Origin: Deltaproteobacteria bacterium
GTDB taxonomy: Bacteria; Desulfobacterota; Syntrophorhabdia; Syntrophorhabdales; Syntrophorhabdaceae
NCBI GenBank assembly: GCA_029777945.1
Contig: JAKORG010000025.1
Coordinates: 32,152-96,151, forward strand
DNA: 64,000 nt
Direction: 5' to 3'
Shown here: positions 26,758 to 37,230 of the stretch, one piece after another
Layout: each line of letters opens with the position of its first letter
How positions within the stretch are numbered: position 1 is the stretch's first letter
Translations under genes and position numbers: made by a program
Notes under the pieces: generated by a model
Databases searched by the model: none
Seen by the model: the letters and a program-made list of their open reading frames with translations, nothing else
Told to the model about the DNA's origin: nothing

Positions 26758-27529
26758 GGAAAAACCTGTAAATATTTAAAAACATCTGGGGTTCCAACTG
26801 TTCTGCCCTTATGTTTAAAGGAAGGTCAAGTTTTTTATACAATTCTAATACCCTTTCAATTTCAAAATGCTTTATTAGGGTATTTTTCATAATTTTTCTT
26901 TTATTTTCAAAACACATTCTAATAAATGAAATATGTTTATCTGTTATATTACCACAATCGTGTTTGAATATCATCGATAAGAACACACTGTCCACCCGTG
27001 GTGGAGGTATAAAGATATGTGGCTTTAGGTTTAAAAGAATCTTTACATCTGATACGAGTTGACATATGACAGAAAGGGCGCCATAGGTTTTATTTGATGG
27101 TTTTGCCGTAATCCTTTCACCTATCTCTTTTTGCACTGTTAGAAATGCACTGTCCAGTATTTCTCTGTGATTAATCAGTTTGAATAAAATAGGTCCTGTG
27201 ATTTTGTAAGGAATATTACCAAATACTTTTATCCTTTTATCTGAAATACCTTTATAAAATCTCATCATATCAAATTCAAGGAAATCGCAAATAATAAAAT
27301 TTAAATTTTTAAATTCTTCCTTTAGCGAATCGAGATTTTTTTGAAATGCCCTGTCTATTTCCACTGCAAAAACATTGCCCCCTTTTTCACAGAGATGGCG
27401 TGTGAGGTCACCCTGACCTGCCCCTATCTCGAGTATTGTATCATCATTACTGATTTCAGATAGTCTAACCATTTTTTTTAAGAGGTTTTTATCTTTGATT
27501 AAATGCTGGGACAGGGATTTTTTTAACAT
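26744..27529 (-). CDS. rsmA: 16S rRNA (adenine1518-N6/adenine1519-N6)-dimethyltransferase
   Basis: KsgA/RsmA, 261 residues, dimethylates two adjacent adenosines in helix 45 of 16S rRNA during 30S assembly. S-adenosylmethionine-binding motif I is LEIGAGQGDLTRHLC, motif IV is the catalytic NIPYKITGPILF, and the C-terminal helical domain is present. The start LKKSLSQHLIKDKNLL matches the family's usual AKKSLGQNFL opening. It lies 10 bp after tsaD in the same direction. Confidence 0.93.
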   Translation of the reverse strand: MLKKSLSQHLIKDKNLLKKMVRLSEISNDDTILEIGAGQGDLTRHLCEKGGNVFAVEIDRAFQKNLDSLKEEFKNLNFIICDFLEFDMMRFYKGISDKRIKVFGNIPYKITGPILFKLINHREILDSAFLTVQKEIGERITAKPSNKTYGALSVICQLVSDVKILLNLKPHIFIPPPRVDSVFLSMIFKHDCGNITDKHISFIRMCFENKRKIMKNTLIKHFEIERVLELYKKLDLPLNIRAEQLEPQMFLNIYRFFHEKG

Positions 27530-27539
27530 GTAAGAAGCT

Positions 27540-28541
27540 TTATATGCCTTTTATATTGATTCTTGAAAAGCCTTTCATATCAAGAGGTGAAAATAGATTT
27601 TTTTTAAAGTAAAAATATCCTGTTACCGCTATCATGGCAGCATTGTCTGTACAGTTAGCAGGGGAAGGAAAATATACGCTCAAGCCATTTTTATCTGCCA
27701 TTTCTTTAAAAAAGGACCTTAATTTTGAGTTTGATGCCACACCTCCTCCAACGACTATTCTATTTATGCCGTATGTTTTTGATGCTTTAATTAACTTACC
27801 AAACAATGAATCGAATATGGCCTCCTGAAATGAAGCAAGAACATGATGGATGTTCTCTTCTGTTACAGTGTGTTTTTTTGCCCAATTTATAAATGCCGTC
27901 TTAAGACCGCTAAAGCTAAAATCAAAATTATTATCATCTGCCATTGGTCTTGGAAATTTGATATAATCCGTTTTTCCTTTTTCTGATAGTTTTTCGATAA
28001 TTGGTCCACCTGGATAACCAAGACCTAAAAATTTTGCAATTTTATCAAGTGCTTCACCTGCTGCATCGTCCCTTGTGCTTCCTATTACTTTATATCTGCA
28101 AGGCTCTTCCATTAAAAGTATACATGTATGACCCCCTGATACGACAAGAGAAATGAATGGAAATTCAATGTCCCTTTCAAGAAAGATGCCCATTGCGTGA
28201 GCCTCTACATGGTTTATGCCTATAATGGGTTTTCTCAAGGATAAAGCAAGGCCTTTTGCAAAACATAGTCCTACTAAAACAGAACCGATTAAACCAGGAC
28301 CCTGGGTTACACAGACCACATCTAATTGGTCTTTTGATACACTTGCCTTTTCTATGGCCTCGCAAAAGAGGCTGTCTATTATCTCTACATGTTTTCTCGA
28401 TGCAATCTCAGGGACAACACCGCCAAATCTACTATGAAGGTCTATTTGGCTTGATACTATGTTGGACAGTATCCTATTTTTCCCCTCTAAAACAGAGATA
28501 GAAGTGTCATCACATGATGTATCAATTCCAAGTATTAACAT
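27540..28541 (-). CDS. tsaD: tRNA N6-adenosine threonylcarbamoyltransferase
   Basis: TsaD (Kae1/Gcp), 333 residues. It transfers threonylcarbamoyl from threonylcarbamoyl-AMP to A37 of ANN-decoding tRNAs with TsaB and TsaE. ASKHA-fold motifs are ILGIDTSCDDTS at the N-terminus, the metal-binding NHVEAHAMG, VSGGHTCILL and VVGGGVASNSKLR. Complete, with normal length. It is followed by ksgA in a housekeeping operon. Confidence 0.95.
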   Translation of the reverse strand: MLILGIDTSCDDTSISVLEGKNRILSNIVSSQIDLHSRFGGVVPEIASRKHVEIIDSLFCEAIEKASVSKDQLDVVCVTQGPGLIGSVLVGLCFAKGLALSLRKPIIGINHVEAHAMGIFLERDIEFPFISLVVSGGHTCILLMEEPCRYKVIGSTRDDAAGEALDKIAKFLGLGYPGGPIIEKLSEKGKTDYIKFPRPMADDNNFDFSFSGLKTAFINWAKKHTVTEENIHHVLASFQEAIFDSLFGKLIKASKTYGINRIVVGGGVASNSKLRSFFKEMADKNGLSVYFPSPANCTDNAAMIAVTGYFYFKKNLFSPLDMKGFSRINIKGI

Positions 28542-28585
28542 AAATTAAAAATTAGACCATATTAAATGCTACGACTCATCTAACT

Positions 28586-29974
28586 TTATAGGTCCTGCCA
28601 ATTGATCTTTATCTTTTCCTTTTTTTTCATTTCATCGAGGAAAGATTTTAAAAATTCTTCACCTTTTTTTGAAGTAACAAAACGCTTATAAAGTTCTTTA
28701 TCCCTCTCCCACTCTTTTTTATCAGGAAGTTTTTCATCCTTGTAAGAAAAGACATAGAATTTGCCTTCAATTTCTACTGGCTTTTTGTATATGGGTTCTT
28801 TCTGTGATAAAGATAAAACACTTAAATGTTCAGGAGGAATCTGTCCTATTTTGGGAATAGCCGTGGCGTTTCTCGCAACAAAGCCAGTATTTTTTGCTGG
28901 ATTAAAATCTTTTTTAGTTATCTTTTCCTCTGCAATTGTTTTTGCATATTCCTTTGCCTTTTTTTGAATAAGTCTGTCCCTTATTTGTTTTAAAGCAACT
29001 GACTTATCCATTAGCCTGCCTTCTTCAATATCAATAACTTTAAATATATAGGATTTATTGTCAGATCTTACAGGTAAAGAGATTTCACCCTTTTTTAGAC
29101 CCTTTAATGATTCTTTTATGTTTAGATTATTAAACCTTTTTCCAAGTTCACTCTCTTTTATACCGTTCAATTCTATAACATCAAGGCCGTTTTTTTTAGC
29201 AAAACCTTCAAAATCCTCGGTTTTAACAAGGGCGAGATATACATCATCGTCCTTCATTTTAGTTTTTTCATCTAACACGATGTATTTTAACCTGTATGTG
29301 TTTTCACCTTTTAGCATGGCCTTGTCTTTTTCATAAATATCCTCCAGTTCCTTTTCAGAGATACTAACCTTTCCAGTAAAATCAACAGGATCAATTATGG
29401 TATAGGACAGGTCAACTTGACCTTTTTCGTTTTTATAGGCATTCCATAAATCTTCATCTGTTAAAAATACGGCATTATCTATAAGAATATTTATCAATTT
29501 TGTTGTTATAATAGATGTCCTTTCACCTTCTTCAAACTTTTTTGGGTCCATGTTATATCTCTTTAATACCTCTTCATACAATTTTTTATCAAATTTGCCA
29601 TTTCTTTTAAATGCATTCAAGGAGGTAATATGTTCTGTTAACTCCTTGTCCGACACATGGATACCCATTTTTTTTCCAATAATGAGCATAACATATCTTT
29701 CTATAAGGTCATCCATAACCTTTTCTTTAATCTTCAATGAATTTAATAGATTTTCATCGATGTTGTCTTTATAGATCATCTTATACATATTTAAAAACCG
29801 TTTGTACGTTTCTGCGTATTCTGTGTAGTAGATTTTGTATGGTCCGACCTCTGCTACGACTTTATCTTTTTCTCTAAACGAACCTACACCCCAGAATATA
29901 AAAACAATGATAATTACAGCGAATAAGGCCTTAATCATAAAACTCGTTGCATGTTTTCTCATAAATTTTAACAT
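28586..29974 (-). CDS. SurA/PpiD-like membrane-anchored periplasmic folding protein
   Basis: 462-residue protein with a single N-terminal membrane anchor (about residues 14-32, FMIKALFAVIIIVFIFWGVG) and a long periplasmic part. The region after the anchor (VAEVGPYKIYYTEYAETYKRFLNM) and the helix-rich first half match the SurA_N domain of PpiD/SurA/PrsA chaperones. A weak parvulin-like segment (residues about 230-330, KKGEISLPVRSDNKSYIFKVIDIEEG) lies in the middle. The catalytic parvulin residues are not obvious, so chaperone rather than isomerase activity is more likely. It lies 44 bp upstream of tsaD. Confidence 0.75.
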   Translation of the reverse strand: MLKFMRKHATSFMIKALFAVIIIVFIFWGVGSFREKDKVVAEVGPYKIYYTEYAETYKRFLNMYKMIYKDNIDENLLNSLKIKEKVMDDLIERYVMLIIGKKMGIHVSDKELTEHITSLNAFKRNGKFDKKLYEEVLKRYNMDPKKFEEGERTSIITTKLINILIDNAVFLTDEDLWNAYKNEKGQVDLSYTIIDPVDFTGKVSISEKELEDIYEKDKAMLKGENTYRLKYIVLDEKTKMKDDDVYLALVKTEDFEGFAKKNGLDVIELNGIKESELGKRFNNLNIKESLKGLKKGEISLPVRSDNKSYIFKVIDIEEGRLMDKSVALKQIRDRLIQKKAKEYAKTIAEEKITKKDFNPAKNTGFVARNATAIPKIGQIPPEHLSVLSLSQKEPIYKKPVEIEGKFYVFSYKDEKLPDKKEWERDKELYKRFVTSKKGEEFLKSFLDEMKKKEKIKINWQDL

Positions 29975-29990
29975 TCTTTCACCCTGTATG

Positions 29991-30019
29991 TTGATTTTAA
30001 AATTCTAAAATAGTATATT
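29991..30019 (+). promoter_or_regulatory. Promoter of the mreBCD-mrdA-rodA operon
   Basis: TTGATT (29991-29996), 17-base spacer, TATATT (30014-30019), 45 bp upstream of the mreB ATG, in the 90-bp gap divergent from the SurA/PpiD-like gene. Confidence 0.65.
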
Positions 30020-30043
30020 AGAACAGCTTTTTCAATATTTTAA

Positions 30044-31105
<1,062 letters not shown>

Positions 31106-31135
31106 GTAGACTTTAAAATATAAATTGAAAACAAA

Positions 31136-31942
31136 TTGAAAACCCCTTTATTGGTTATCATTGCATCAATATTAATACTCGTTGTTTCTTTTTTTGTTTT
31201 TACAGGCACCCCTGTGTTTGTAAAGAATTATTCAAGGATAAAGACTTTTTGCAGTGAGATTGCAGGCCCTGCCTTAAAGGTTTTGGGTAAGCCTGTGGAT
31301 GGGATGAAATATATCTTTAATAACTATATAAACCTTATTAACACAAAGAAAGAAAACAATGCACTTAAAAAGAGGATAGGTGAGTTAGAACTTGAAAACC
31401 AGAAGATTTATAATCTGGAAGAGGAAAATAAAAGATTAAAGAGCATTTTAAAGATAACGGAAAAAAATCCTGGCAACTATATAGTAGCAAGGGTAATAGG
31501 TGAAGATGTAAAAAACTGGTTTAAATGTATTATCATAGACAAAGGCAGAGACGATGGTCTTAAAGAAAAGATGCCCATTATTACCCCAAAAGGTGTTGTT
31601 GGTCAGGTTGTGGAGGTGAGTAAATGGCATTCCAAGGTAATGACTATAGGTGATGTGAATTCATCGGTGGATGTAAATGTAGAGGGGAGAGACACAAGGG
31701 GTATACTTGAGGGAACTGACCATACTGTATTGAGATTGAAATACATCACAAAAAACGATGAGATAGAGATTGGAGACAAGCTCGTAACGTCTGGAAAGGA
31801 TGGCATTTATCCAAAGGGCATACCGGCAGGTATAGTTATTGCTATTAATAAAAACAAGGCAGGGATATTCTACGATATAGAGGTAATGCCTTATAACAAT
31901 TTTAAGAGACTGGAAGAAGTGATAGTTGTAAGAAGGCGATGA
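31136..31942 (+). CDS. mreC: Rod-shape-determining protein MreC
   Basis: Bitopic membrane protein of 268 residues linking MreB to PBP2 in the periplasm. It has an N-terminal membrane segment (about residues 4-24), a coiled coil (about 62-105, NTKKENNALKKRIGELELEN) and the C-terminal double beta-barrel (VVGQVVEVSKWHSKVMTIGDVNS). The start is uncertain: the best in-frame codon is TTG at 31136 with no clear ribosome binding site, 30 bp after mreB. The stop overlaps the mreD ATG by 4 bases. Confidence 0.92.
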   Translation: MKTPLLVIIASILILVVSFFVFTGTPVFVKNYSRIKTFCSEIAGPALKVLGKPVDGMKYIFNNYINLINTKKENNALKKRIGELELENQKIYNLEEENKRLKSILKITEKNPGNYIVARVIGEDVKNWFKCIIIDKGRDDGLKEKMPIITPKGVVGQVVEVSKWHSKVMTIGDVNSSVDVNVEGRDTRGILEGTDHTVLRLKYITKNDEIEIGDKLVTSGKDGIYPKGIPAGIVIAINKNKAGIFYDIEVMPYNNFKRLEEVIVVRRR

Positions 31943-32430
31943 AGTTTTATACTTGTATACTTTTGGGTATTATCTTTTCCATATTTGAATCATCTCTACT
32001 TTCTTTTATACCTGCAGAGTTTTTAAAGCCCGATGTGACAATACCTTTTATTATATATACTACTTTTTTCCACACACCCCAGGCAGGTCTTGTAACTTCT
32101 ATAGTTATGGGTATTATTCAAGAAGTGCTTTCCACTTCACCTAATGGATCTATGATCTTTTCAAAGGTGTTGATTTTCTTACTGGCACTATTTTTTAAAA
32201 ATAAACTGTACATTGATTCGAAATACAGTTTCTCCAATATCTGCGCCGGTGCCGTTGTGTGTGAATCACTTATTTATATACTTCTTTCATGGCTTGCAAA
32301 GGGAGAAACAAAACACATTGAAAATGTACTTTTCTTTATGTTCCCAAATGCAATATTTACTGGCTTTATAGCGATTTTTATTTTTTCTTTTGTCAGATTT
32401 CTTAATATGAAATTTTTTAATAAAGATTGA
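31939..32430 (+). CDS. mreD: Rod-shape-determining protein MreD
   Basis: Small integral membrane protein of 163 residues with five to six hydrophobic segments. The family motif region PDVTIPFIIYTTFF and GLVTSIVMGIIQEVLSTSPNG is present. It completes the MreBCD complex. ATG overlaps the mreC stop (ATGA), and the PBP2 gene follows 12 bp later. Confidence 0.88.
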   Translation: MKFYTCILLGIIFSIFESSLLSFIPAEFLKPDVTIPFIIYTTFFHTPQAGLVTSIVMGIIQEVLSTSPNGSMIFSKVLIFLLALFFKNKLYIDSKYSFSNICAGAVVCESLIYILLSWLAKGETKHIENVLFFMFPNAIFTGFIAIFIFSFVRFLNMKFFNKD

Positions 32431-32442
32431 GGAAGAAATACA

Positions 32443-34266
32443 TTGGAACACTTTGTTAAGGACGGCAATACCATAATCGATAGCAAGTATGTGTGGTCAA
32501 AACGCATACTTATCTTTTTTATAATAGTGCTCCTTATAAGACTCTGGGACCTCCAGATAATGAGGGGCTCGGAAATGAGAACATTTTCCGAACAAAACAG
32601 AATCAGGGTAAAAAAAATAGTGGCACCAAGGGGTGTTATTTATGATAGAAATGGAAAGATACTCGCTGAAACGAGACCATCTTTTAACATTTATATAATA
32701 CCTGAGGATATAAAAGACTTTAATCAAACAGTAGATGGACTGGCGCAACTTATGAATATGGAAAGAGATGAAATTATTGAGAAACTAAAGGCTGCCAGCA
32801 ATATGCCCCCCTCTTTTCCTGTAAAGATAAAATCAGATGTAACAATGGATGATGTGGCAAAGGTAGAAGCCCATAGAGTTTATTTACCTGGTGTTCAGAT
32901 TCAAATAGAACCAAAGAGGTATTATAATTACGGTAAGACCTTTGCCCATTTGATTGGATATGTGTCTGAAATAAGCGATGAAGAATTAAAAAAGAAAGAG
33001 TATAAGAATTACTTTCCAGGAGACTTCATAGGCAGATATGGGCTTGAAAGGTCTTATGAATCATATTTAAGGGGTATAGACGGAGAAAAACGGGTTGAAG
33101 TGGATGCCATGGGAAGAGAGATAAGGACCCTTGATGTAAAAGAACCAATTCCTGGTAATAATCTATATCTCAATGTAGATTTAGAGGTGCAGGAGGTCAT
33201 TGATAAGGCACTGGAGAATAAAAGGGGCGGTAGTGTCGTAATTGATACAAAAACAGGCGGTGTGATTGCGCTTGTCAGTAGACCTGCATTTGACCCAAAT
33301 AAATTTACCTCAGGCATCACAAAGGAGGAATGGCAGAAGATTGCCCTTGATACAAGGCACCCGTTACAGAACAGGGTAATACAGGGTAGATATCCGCCTG
33401 GCTCCACGTTTAAGATTTTATTGGCCCTAAAGGGACTTGAAGAAGGTTTGATTAACGAAAAGACCTCTTTTTTGTGCAGAGGAGGTATGCCTTACGGGGG
33501 TAGGGTATTTAAGTGCTGGAAAAAGGGTGGTCATGGTGTAGTTAGTATTCATAGGGCAATTGTGGAATCGTGTGATGTGTTTTTTTATAATCTGGGTTTA
33601 AAATTAGGCGTTGACAAGATCCATGAAATGGCAGATATAATAGGTCTTGGAAGAAAAACAGGAATTGACTTACCTGGTGAGAAGGATGGCCTTGTTCCCT
33701 CAACTCAATGGAAACAGAGGGTTTATAAAACACCGTGGTATGAAGGTGAAACCTTATCTGTCGCAATAGGCCAAGGAGCAGTCTGGCTTACACCTATTCA
33801 GCTTGTGCAACTCGCTTCTATTGTGGCAAATGATGGTGTTAATTATAAGCCAAAAATAGTAAAAAAGATAGTATCCCCTGAAGGAAAGACAATAAAGACA
33901 TTTGAACCTGAATTAAATGCAAATTTGAAGTTTAAAAAAGACACATTAAGGATAGTAAAGGACAGCATGAAAGGCGTTGTAAATGAAGGTAGTGGTACGG
34001 CTTATAGTAGCAGAATTCAGCATGTAAGTATGAGCGGAAAAACAGGCACTGCCCAGTCAGTGGGTGAAAGGGGAAAAAATTTAGGCGACCATGCATGGTT
34101 TATTGCATTCGCACCATCAGAAGACCCTTCAATAGCCATCTCAGTGCTTGTAGAATATGGAGGACATGGATCTTCTGCTGCGGCACCTGTGGCAAAAGTA
34201 GTAACAGAGACCATGTTTAAGGAAAAAAAAGAGATCAAAGAGGCAAAATTAAATGGGTATAGATAA
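32443..34266 (+). CDS. mrdA: Penicillin-binding protein 2 (peptidoglycan transpeptidase)
   Basis: Class B PBP of 607 residues that cross-links peptidoglycan during elongation. One N-terminal membrane anchor (residues about 24-42) precedes the pedestal domain, and the transpeptidase domain follows. The active site is Ser321-x-x-Lys324 in PPGSTFK, then SCD in IVESCDVFFYN and the KTGT motif in MSGKTGTAQS. Start is TTG at 32443 with GAGGA eight to ten bases upstream. It overlaps rodA by 14 bases, its glycosyltransferase partner. Confidence 0.95.
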   Translation: MEHFVKDGNTIIDSKYVWSKRILIFFIIVLLIRLWDLQIMRGSEMRTFSEQNRIRVKKIVAPRGVIYDRNGKILAETRPSFNIYIIPEDIKDFNQTVDGLAQLMNMERDEIIEKLKAASNMPPSFPVKIKSDVTMDDVAKVEAHRVYLPGVQIQIEPKRYYNYGKTFAHLIGYVSEISDEELKKKEYKNYFPGDFIGRYGLERSYESYLRGIDGEKRVEVDAMGREIRTLDVKEPIPGNNLYLNVDLEVQEVIDKALENKRGGSVVIDTKTGGVIALVSRPAFDPNKFTSGITKEEWQKIALDTRHPLQNRVIQGRYPPGSTFKILLALKGLEEGLINEKTSFLCRGGMPYGGRVFKCWKKGGHGVVSIHRAIVESCDVFFYNLGLKLGVDKIHEMADIIGLGRKTGIDLPGEKDGLVPSTQWKQRVYKTPWYEGETLSVAIGQGAVWLTPIQLVQLASIVANDGVNYKPKIVKKIVSPEGKTIKTFEPELNANLKFKKDTLRIVKDSMKGVVNEGSGTAYSSRIQHVSMSGKTGTAQSVGERGKNLGDHAWFIAFAPSEDPSIAISVLVEYGGHGSSAAAPVAKVVTETMFKEKKEIKEAKLNGYR

Positions 34267-35359
34267 AAGGAAGGTATATCATCTGGACTGGTATCTTATT
34301 TTTAACGGCCTTGCAATTTTTTTGATAGGCATAGTAAATCTCATAAGTGCAACGAGTTCATTCTATACCAGTTCATATTCTTATATGATAAAGCAACTTG
34401 TTGCTTTTTTCATTGGGATCGGATTGATTGTTTTTACACTTCATTACGATTACAGGGTAATAGTGCGTCAATCAAAATGGCTTTATTTATCAGGTCTTTT
34501 TTTGGTAGTTTTAGTGCTTATTATTGGTTTAATAGCAGGGGGTGCAAAAAGGTGGATCAGCATATTTGGAATAAACATACAACCATCAGAATTTATGAAG
34601 CCCATACTCGTTCTTTATCTTGCAAAGTTATTGCATGAAAAGAAAAAGCAGAATGTCCCCCTTGGTATAAAGGATATTATGTTTCCTATTGGTGCAGTAT
34701 TACTTCCTGTTATACTTATTATAAAACAGCCTGATCTTGGAACAGGCATAATAATTATATTAACAAGCGGTTGTATTCTTTGGTTTGTGGGATTAAAAAA
34801 ATCAACTTATGCAGTCCTTGGGATCATAAGTGTCATCTCTTCTTTTGCCTTATGGCATTTTGTTATGAAACCCTATCAAAAGATGAGAATATTGAGTTTT
34901 ATAAATATTGATGCAGACCCTTCTGGTTTTGGTTACCATGCAAAACAGGCAATGATTGCCGTTGGTTCTGGAAAGTTTTTTGGAAAGGGATTTATGAATG
35001 GAACTCAGCATAAGCTACAATTTATACCAGAACATCACACTGACTTTATCTTTACTGTTTTTGGAGAAGAATGGGGTTTTTTCGGTTCCATTATACTATT
35101 TTTGCTTTTTGCGTCATTTATATGGAGGTGTATTAAGATTGCACAATCTGCAAATGATGAGATGGGCTCAATTGTGGCATTTGGTGTTGCCAGCATAATA
35201 TTTCTTCAATTTGCAATAAATGTGATGATGACCATACACCTTTCACCTGTTGTGGGTATTCCACTGCCTTTTATAAGCTACGGAGGTTCATCCCTTTTAT
35301 CCATACTTGGATCCATCGGTCTTCTTTTAAATATTAATATGCGAAGGTATATGTTTTAA
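34253..35359 (+). CDS. rodA: RodA, SEDS peptidoglycan glycosyltransferase
   Basis: Polytopic SEDS protein of 368 residues, about ten membrane helices, that polymerises lipid II with PBP2. Family motifs: KRWISIFGINIQPSEFMKP, the essential-Asp loop IKQPDLGTGIII, and IPEHHTDFIFTVFGEEWGF near helix 7, then GIPLPFISYGGSSLL. Its stop overlaps that of the convergent dctM gene (35356-35359), so no terminator separates the two operons. Confidence 0.95.
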   Translation: MGIDKRKVYHLDWYLIFNGLAIFLIGIVNLISATSSFYTSSYSYMIKQLVAFFIGIGLIVFTLHYDYRVIVRQSKWLYLSGLFLVVLVLIIGLIAGGAKRWISIFGINIQPSEFMKPILVLYLAKLLHEKKKQNVPLGIKDIMFPIGAVLLPVILIIKQPDLGTGIIIILTSGCILWFVGLKKSTYAVLGIISVISSFALWHFVMKPYQKMRILSFINIDADPSGFGYHAKQAMIAVGSGKFFGKGFMNGTQHKLQFIPEHHTDFIFTVFGEEWGFFGSIILFLLFASFIWRCIKIAQSANDEMGSIVAFGVASIIFLQFAINVMMTIHLSPVVGIPLPFISYGGSSLLSILGSIGLLLNINMRRYMF

Positions 35360-36663
35360 TACCTTACAAGATTGGCAAAAAATAAGACAAGCTTGGGAAA
35401 CACTTCAATGGCAATAATAGTCAAAATATAAGAAGGTATGAACCATAAAACACCTTTGAAAACAGTGGATAGAGGTATATCCTTTGCCATGCCCGACACA
35501 ATATAGGCACTTATACCAACTGGAGGTGTTATGGCGCCCATGGTAGTAACAAGGGTTACGGCAACACCAAACCATATTGGGTCATATCCCATCTGCTGGG
35601 CAACGGGGAAGAATATGGGAACAGTTATGAGTAAAAATGCAAGGGCATCCATAACACAACCACCTATAATATAGATTACCATCATTGACCAGAATATCAT
35701 CCAGTGAGGGACAGGCAGTTGTGCAACCCACTCTGCTGCTACATATGGAAGCCTTGTTACAGCAAGAAATCTACCAAACAATACAGCACCTGCCACAAGC
35801 ATAAATATCATGCATGAGATACGGAGTGTATCTATAACAGCGCCTATAAAACCTTTCCATGTTAATTTTCTTCTTATAAGGGATATAATTATGGCAACTA
35901 CAGAACCTGCTGCCCCTGCCTCAGAGGGCGTAAAAAGTCCTGCATAAAGACTATACATTATTATACCGAACATCAATAGCATATCCACAGCGTCTGGGAT
36001 TACCTTTATTTGTTCGAGGATGCTAAATTTTGGACCTTTTGGCCCCCATTCAGGATGAATAACGCACATTATATAAACTGTTAGTGCCATAATTGCGGCT
36101 AAAATAACACCGGGGATAAAGCTGCCAAAAAAGAGCTTGCCTATTGACTGGCCTGTGTATATTCCATATACAACAAGAACAACGCTTGGTGGTATTACAA
36201 CCCCAAGTGTAGAGCCAGCAGCAATAGAACCTGATGTAAGTATTGTTGCATATTTATATTTTTTCATCTCAGGCAATGCAACAGCAGTCATTGTTGCTGC
36301 TGTAGCTGTATTTGAACCACATATGGCAGCAAAACAAGCACATGCCATGACTGTTGTAATGGCAAGCCCTCCTTTTATGTGGCCAAACCATCTGTATGCT
36401 GCATTGTAGAGCCTTTCATTTACCTGTGAATAAAAACATATCTGTCCCATTAATATAAACATAGGTATAACGGTAAGGCCATAGGAAGAAAATGTCTGCC
36501 AAAGGTCTGTTCCAATCATACCAAGGGCAGCATCCCATGATATTGCGTATATTAGACCTAAAAAACCCATCAAGGCCATAGCAAAACCAACGGGAATCCT
36601 CAAAAATAGCATTACAGCAAGCATAATAAGTGTTCCATATAGTCCGGTAAGCGGTGTTATCAT
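35356..36663 (-). CDS. dctM: TRAP transporter large permease (DctM family)
   Basis: Large membrane subunit of a tripartite ATP-independent periplasmic (TRAP) transporter, 435 residues with about 12 hydrophobic segments. Family features: LFLRIPVGFAMALMGFLG at the start, CFAAICGSNTATAATMTAVALPEMKKY, TPSEAGAAGSV and ITPPVGISAYIVSGMA. It is ion-driven and imports organic acids captured by DctP. The ATG overlaps the dctQ stop by 4 bases. Confidence 0.94.
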   Translation of the reverse strand: MITPLTGLYGTLIMLAVMLFLRIPVGFAMALMGFLGLIYAISWDAALGMIGTDLWQTFSSYGLTVIPMFILMGQICFYSQVNERLYNAAYRWFGHIKGGLAITTVMACACFAAICGSNTATAATMTAVALPEMKKYKYATILTSGSIAAGSTLGVVIPPSVVLVVYGIYTGQSIGKLFFGSFIPGVILAAIMALTVYIMCVIHPEWGPKGPKFSILEQIKVIPDAVDMLLMFGIIMYSLYAGLFTPSEAGAAGSVVAIIISLIRRKLTWKGFIGAVIDTLRISCMIFMLVAGAVLFGRFLAVTRLPYVAAEWVAQLPVPHWMIFWSMMVIYIIGGCVMDALAFLLITVPIFFPVAQQMGYDPIWFGVAVTLVTTMGAITPPVGISAYIVSGMAKDIPLSTVFKGVLWFIPSYILTIIAIEVFPKLVLFFANLVRY

Positions 36664-37148
36664 GCCTTTTTCTCCTTATAAAAAAGCCTTAAAAAATCAA
36701 TAAAAATTGTCAGGGCAAGGGTTGCAAAGCCTATTGCTAAACAGTAAACAAAGGGATGGAATATAATCTTTAATGTCTCTGAAAGCTCTCCTGTTCTTTC
36801 AATTTTTAAGCCCCATTTGAAGGTCTGCCAGCTAACGAGGGTAAAAAAGATAAAATTTATTATATAGTTAATTCCATCAAGAAAGGGGATAACATTTTTT
36901 GGATATTTATCTGTAAATATTGTGACTATTATATGGTCTTTCCTTATCTGGGTATAGCCGAGGGCAAAACCTGTTGCAACAGCGCCAAAAAAACCAATCA
37001 GTTCATAGGAGCCATTGATGGGGTTATAGACAATCCTTAAAAACATATTACCTGCTGCTATACAGGTAAGGATAAGAACTGCTATACCACTAAAAAATGC
37101 AAGTAATTTGTTGAGATATCCATTGAATTTAATGATATATTTCATCAT
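36660..37148 (-). CDS. dctQ: TRAP transporter small permease (DctQ family)
   Basis: Four-helix membrane protein of about 162 residues. FMNRYVF-like motif is seen as AGNMFLRIVYN, then GSYELIGFFGAVATGFALGYTQIRKDHI, the usual DctQ core. The ATG at 37148 is chosen, preceded by AAGGTG; an in-frame GTG two codons earlier is possible. It lies between dctP and dctM. Confidence 0.9.
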   Translation of the reverse strand: MMKYIIKFNGYLNKLLAFFSGIAVLILTCIAAGNMFLRIVYNPINGSYELIGFFGAVATGFALGYTQIRKDHIIVTIFTDKYPKNVIPFLDGINYIINFIFFTLVSWQTFKWGLKIERTGELSETLKIIFHPFVYCLAIGFATLALTIFIDFLRLFYKEKKA

Positions 37149-37230
37149 AATCACCTTTTTGATGTATAAAAATGAGAGGTGTTTAATGTGCAGGTGACCA
37201 AATCAGGCCACCTGCAGGAAAGTTTTATAG

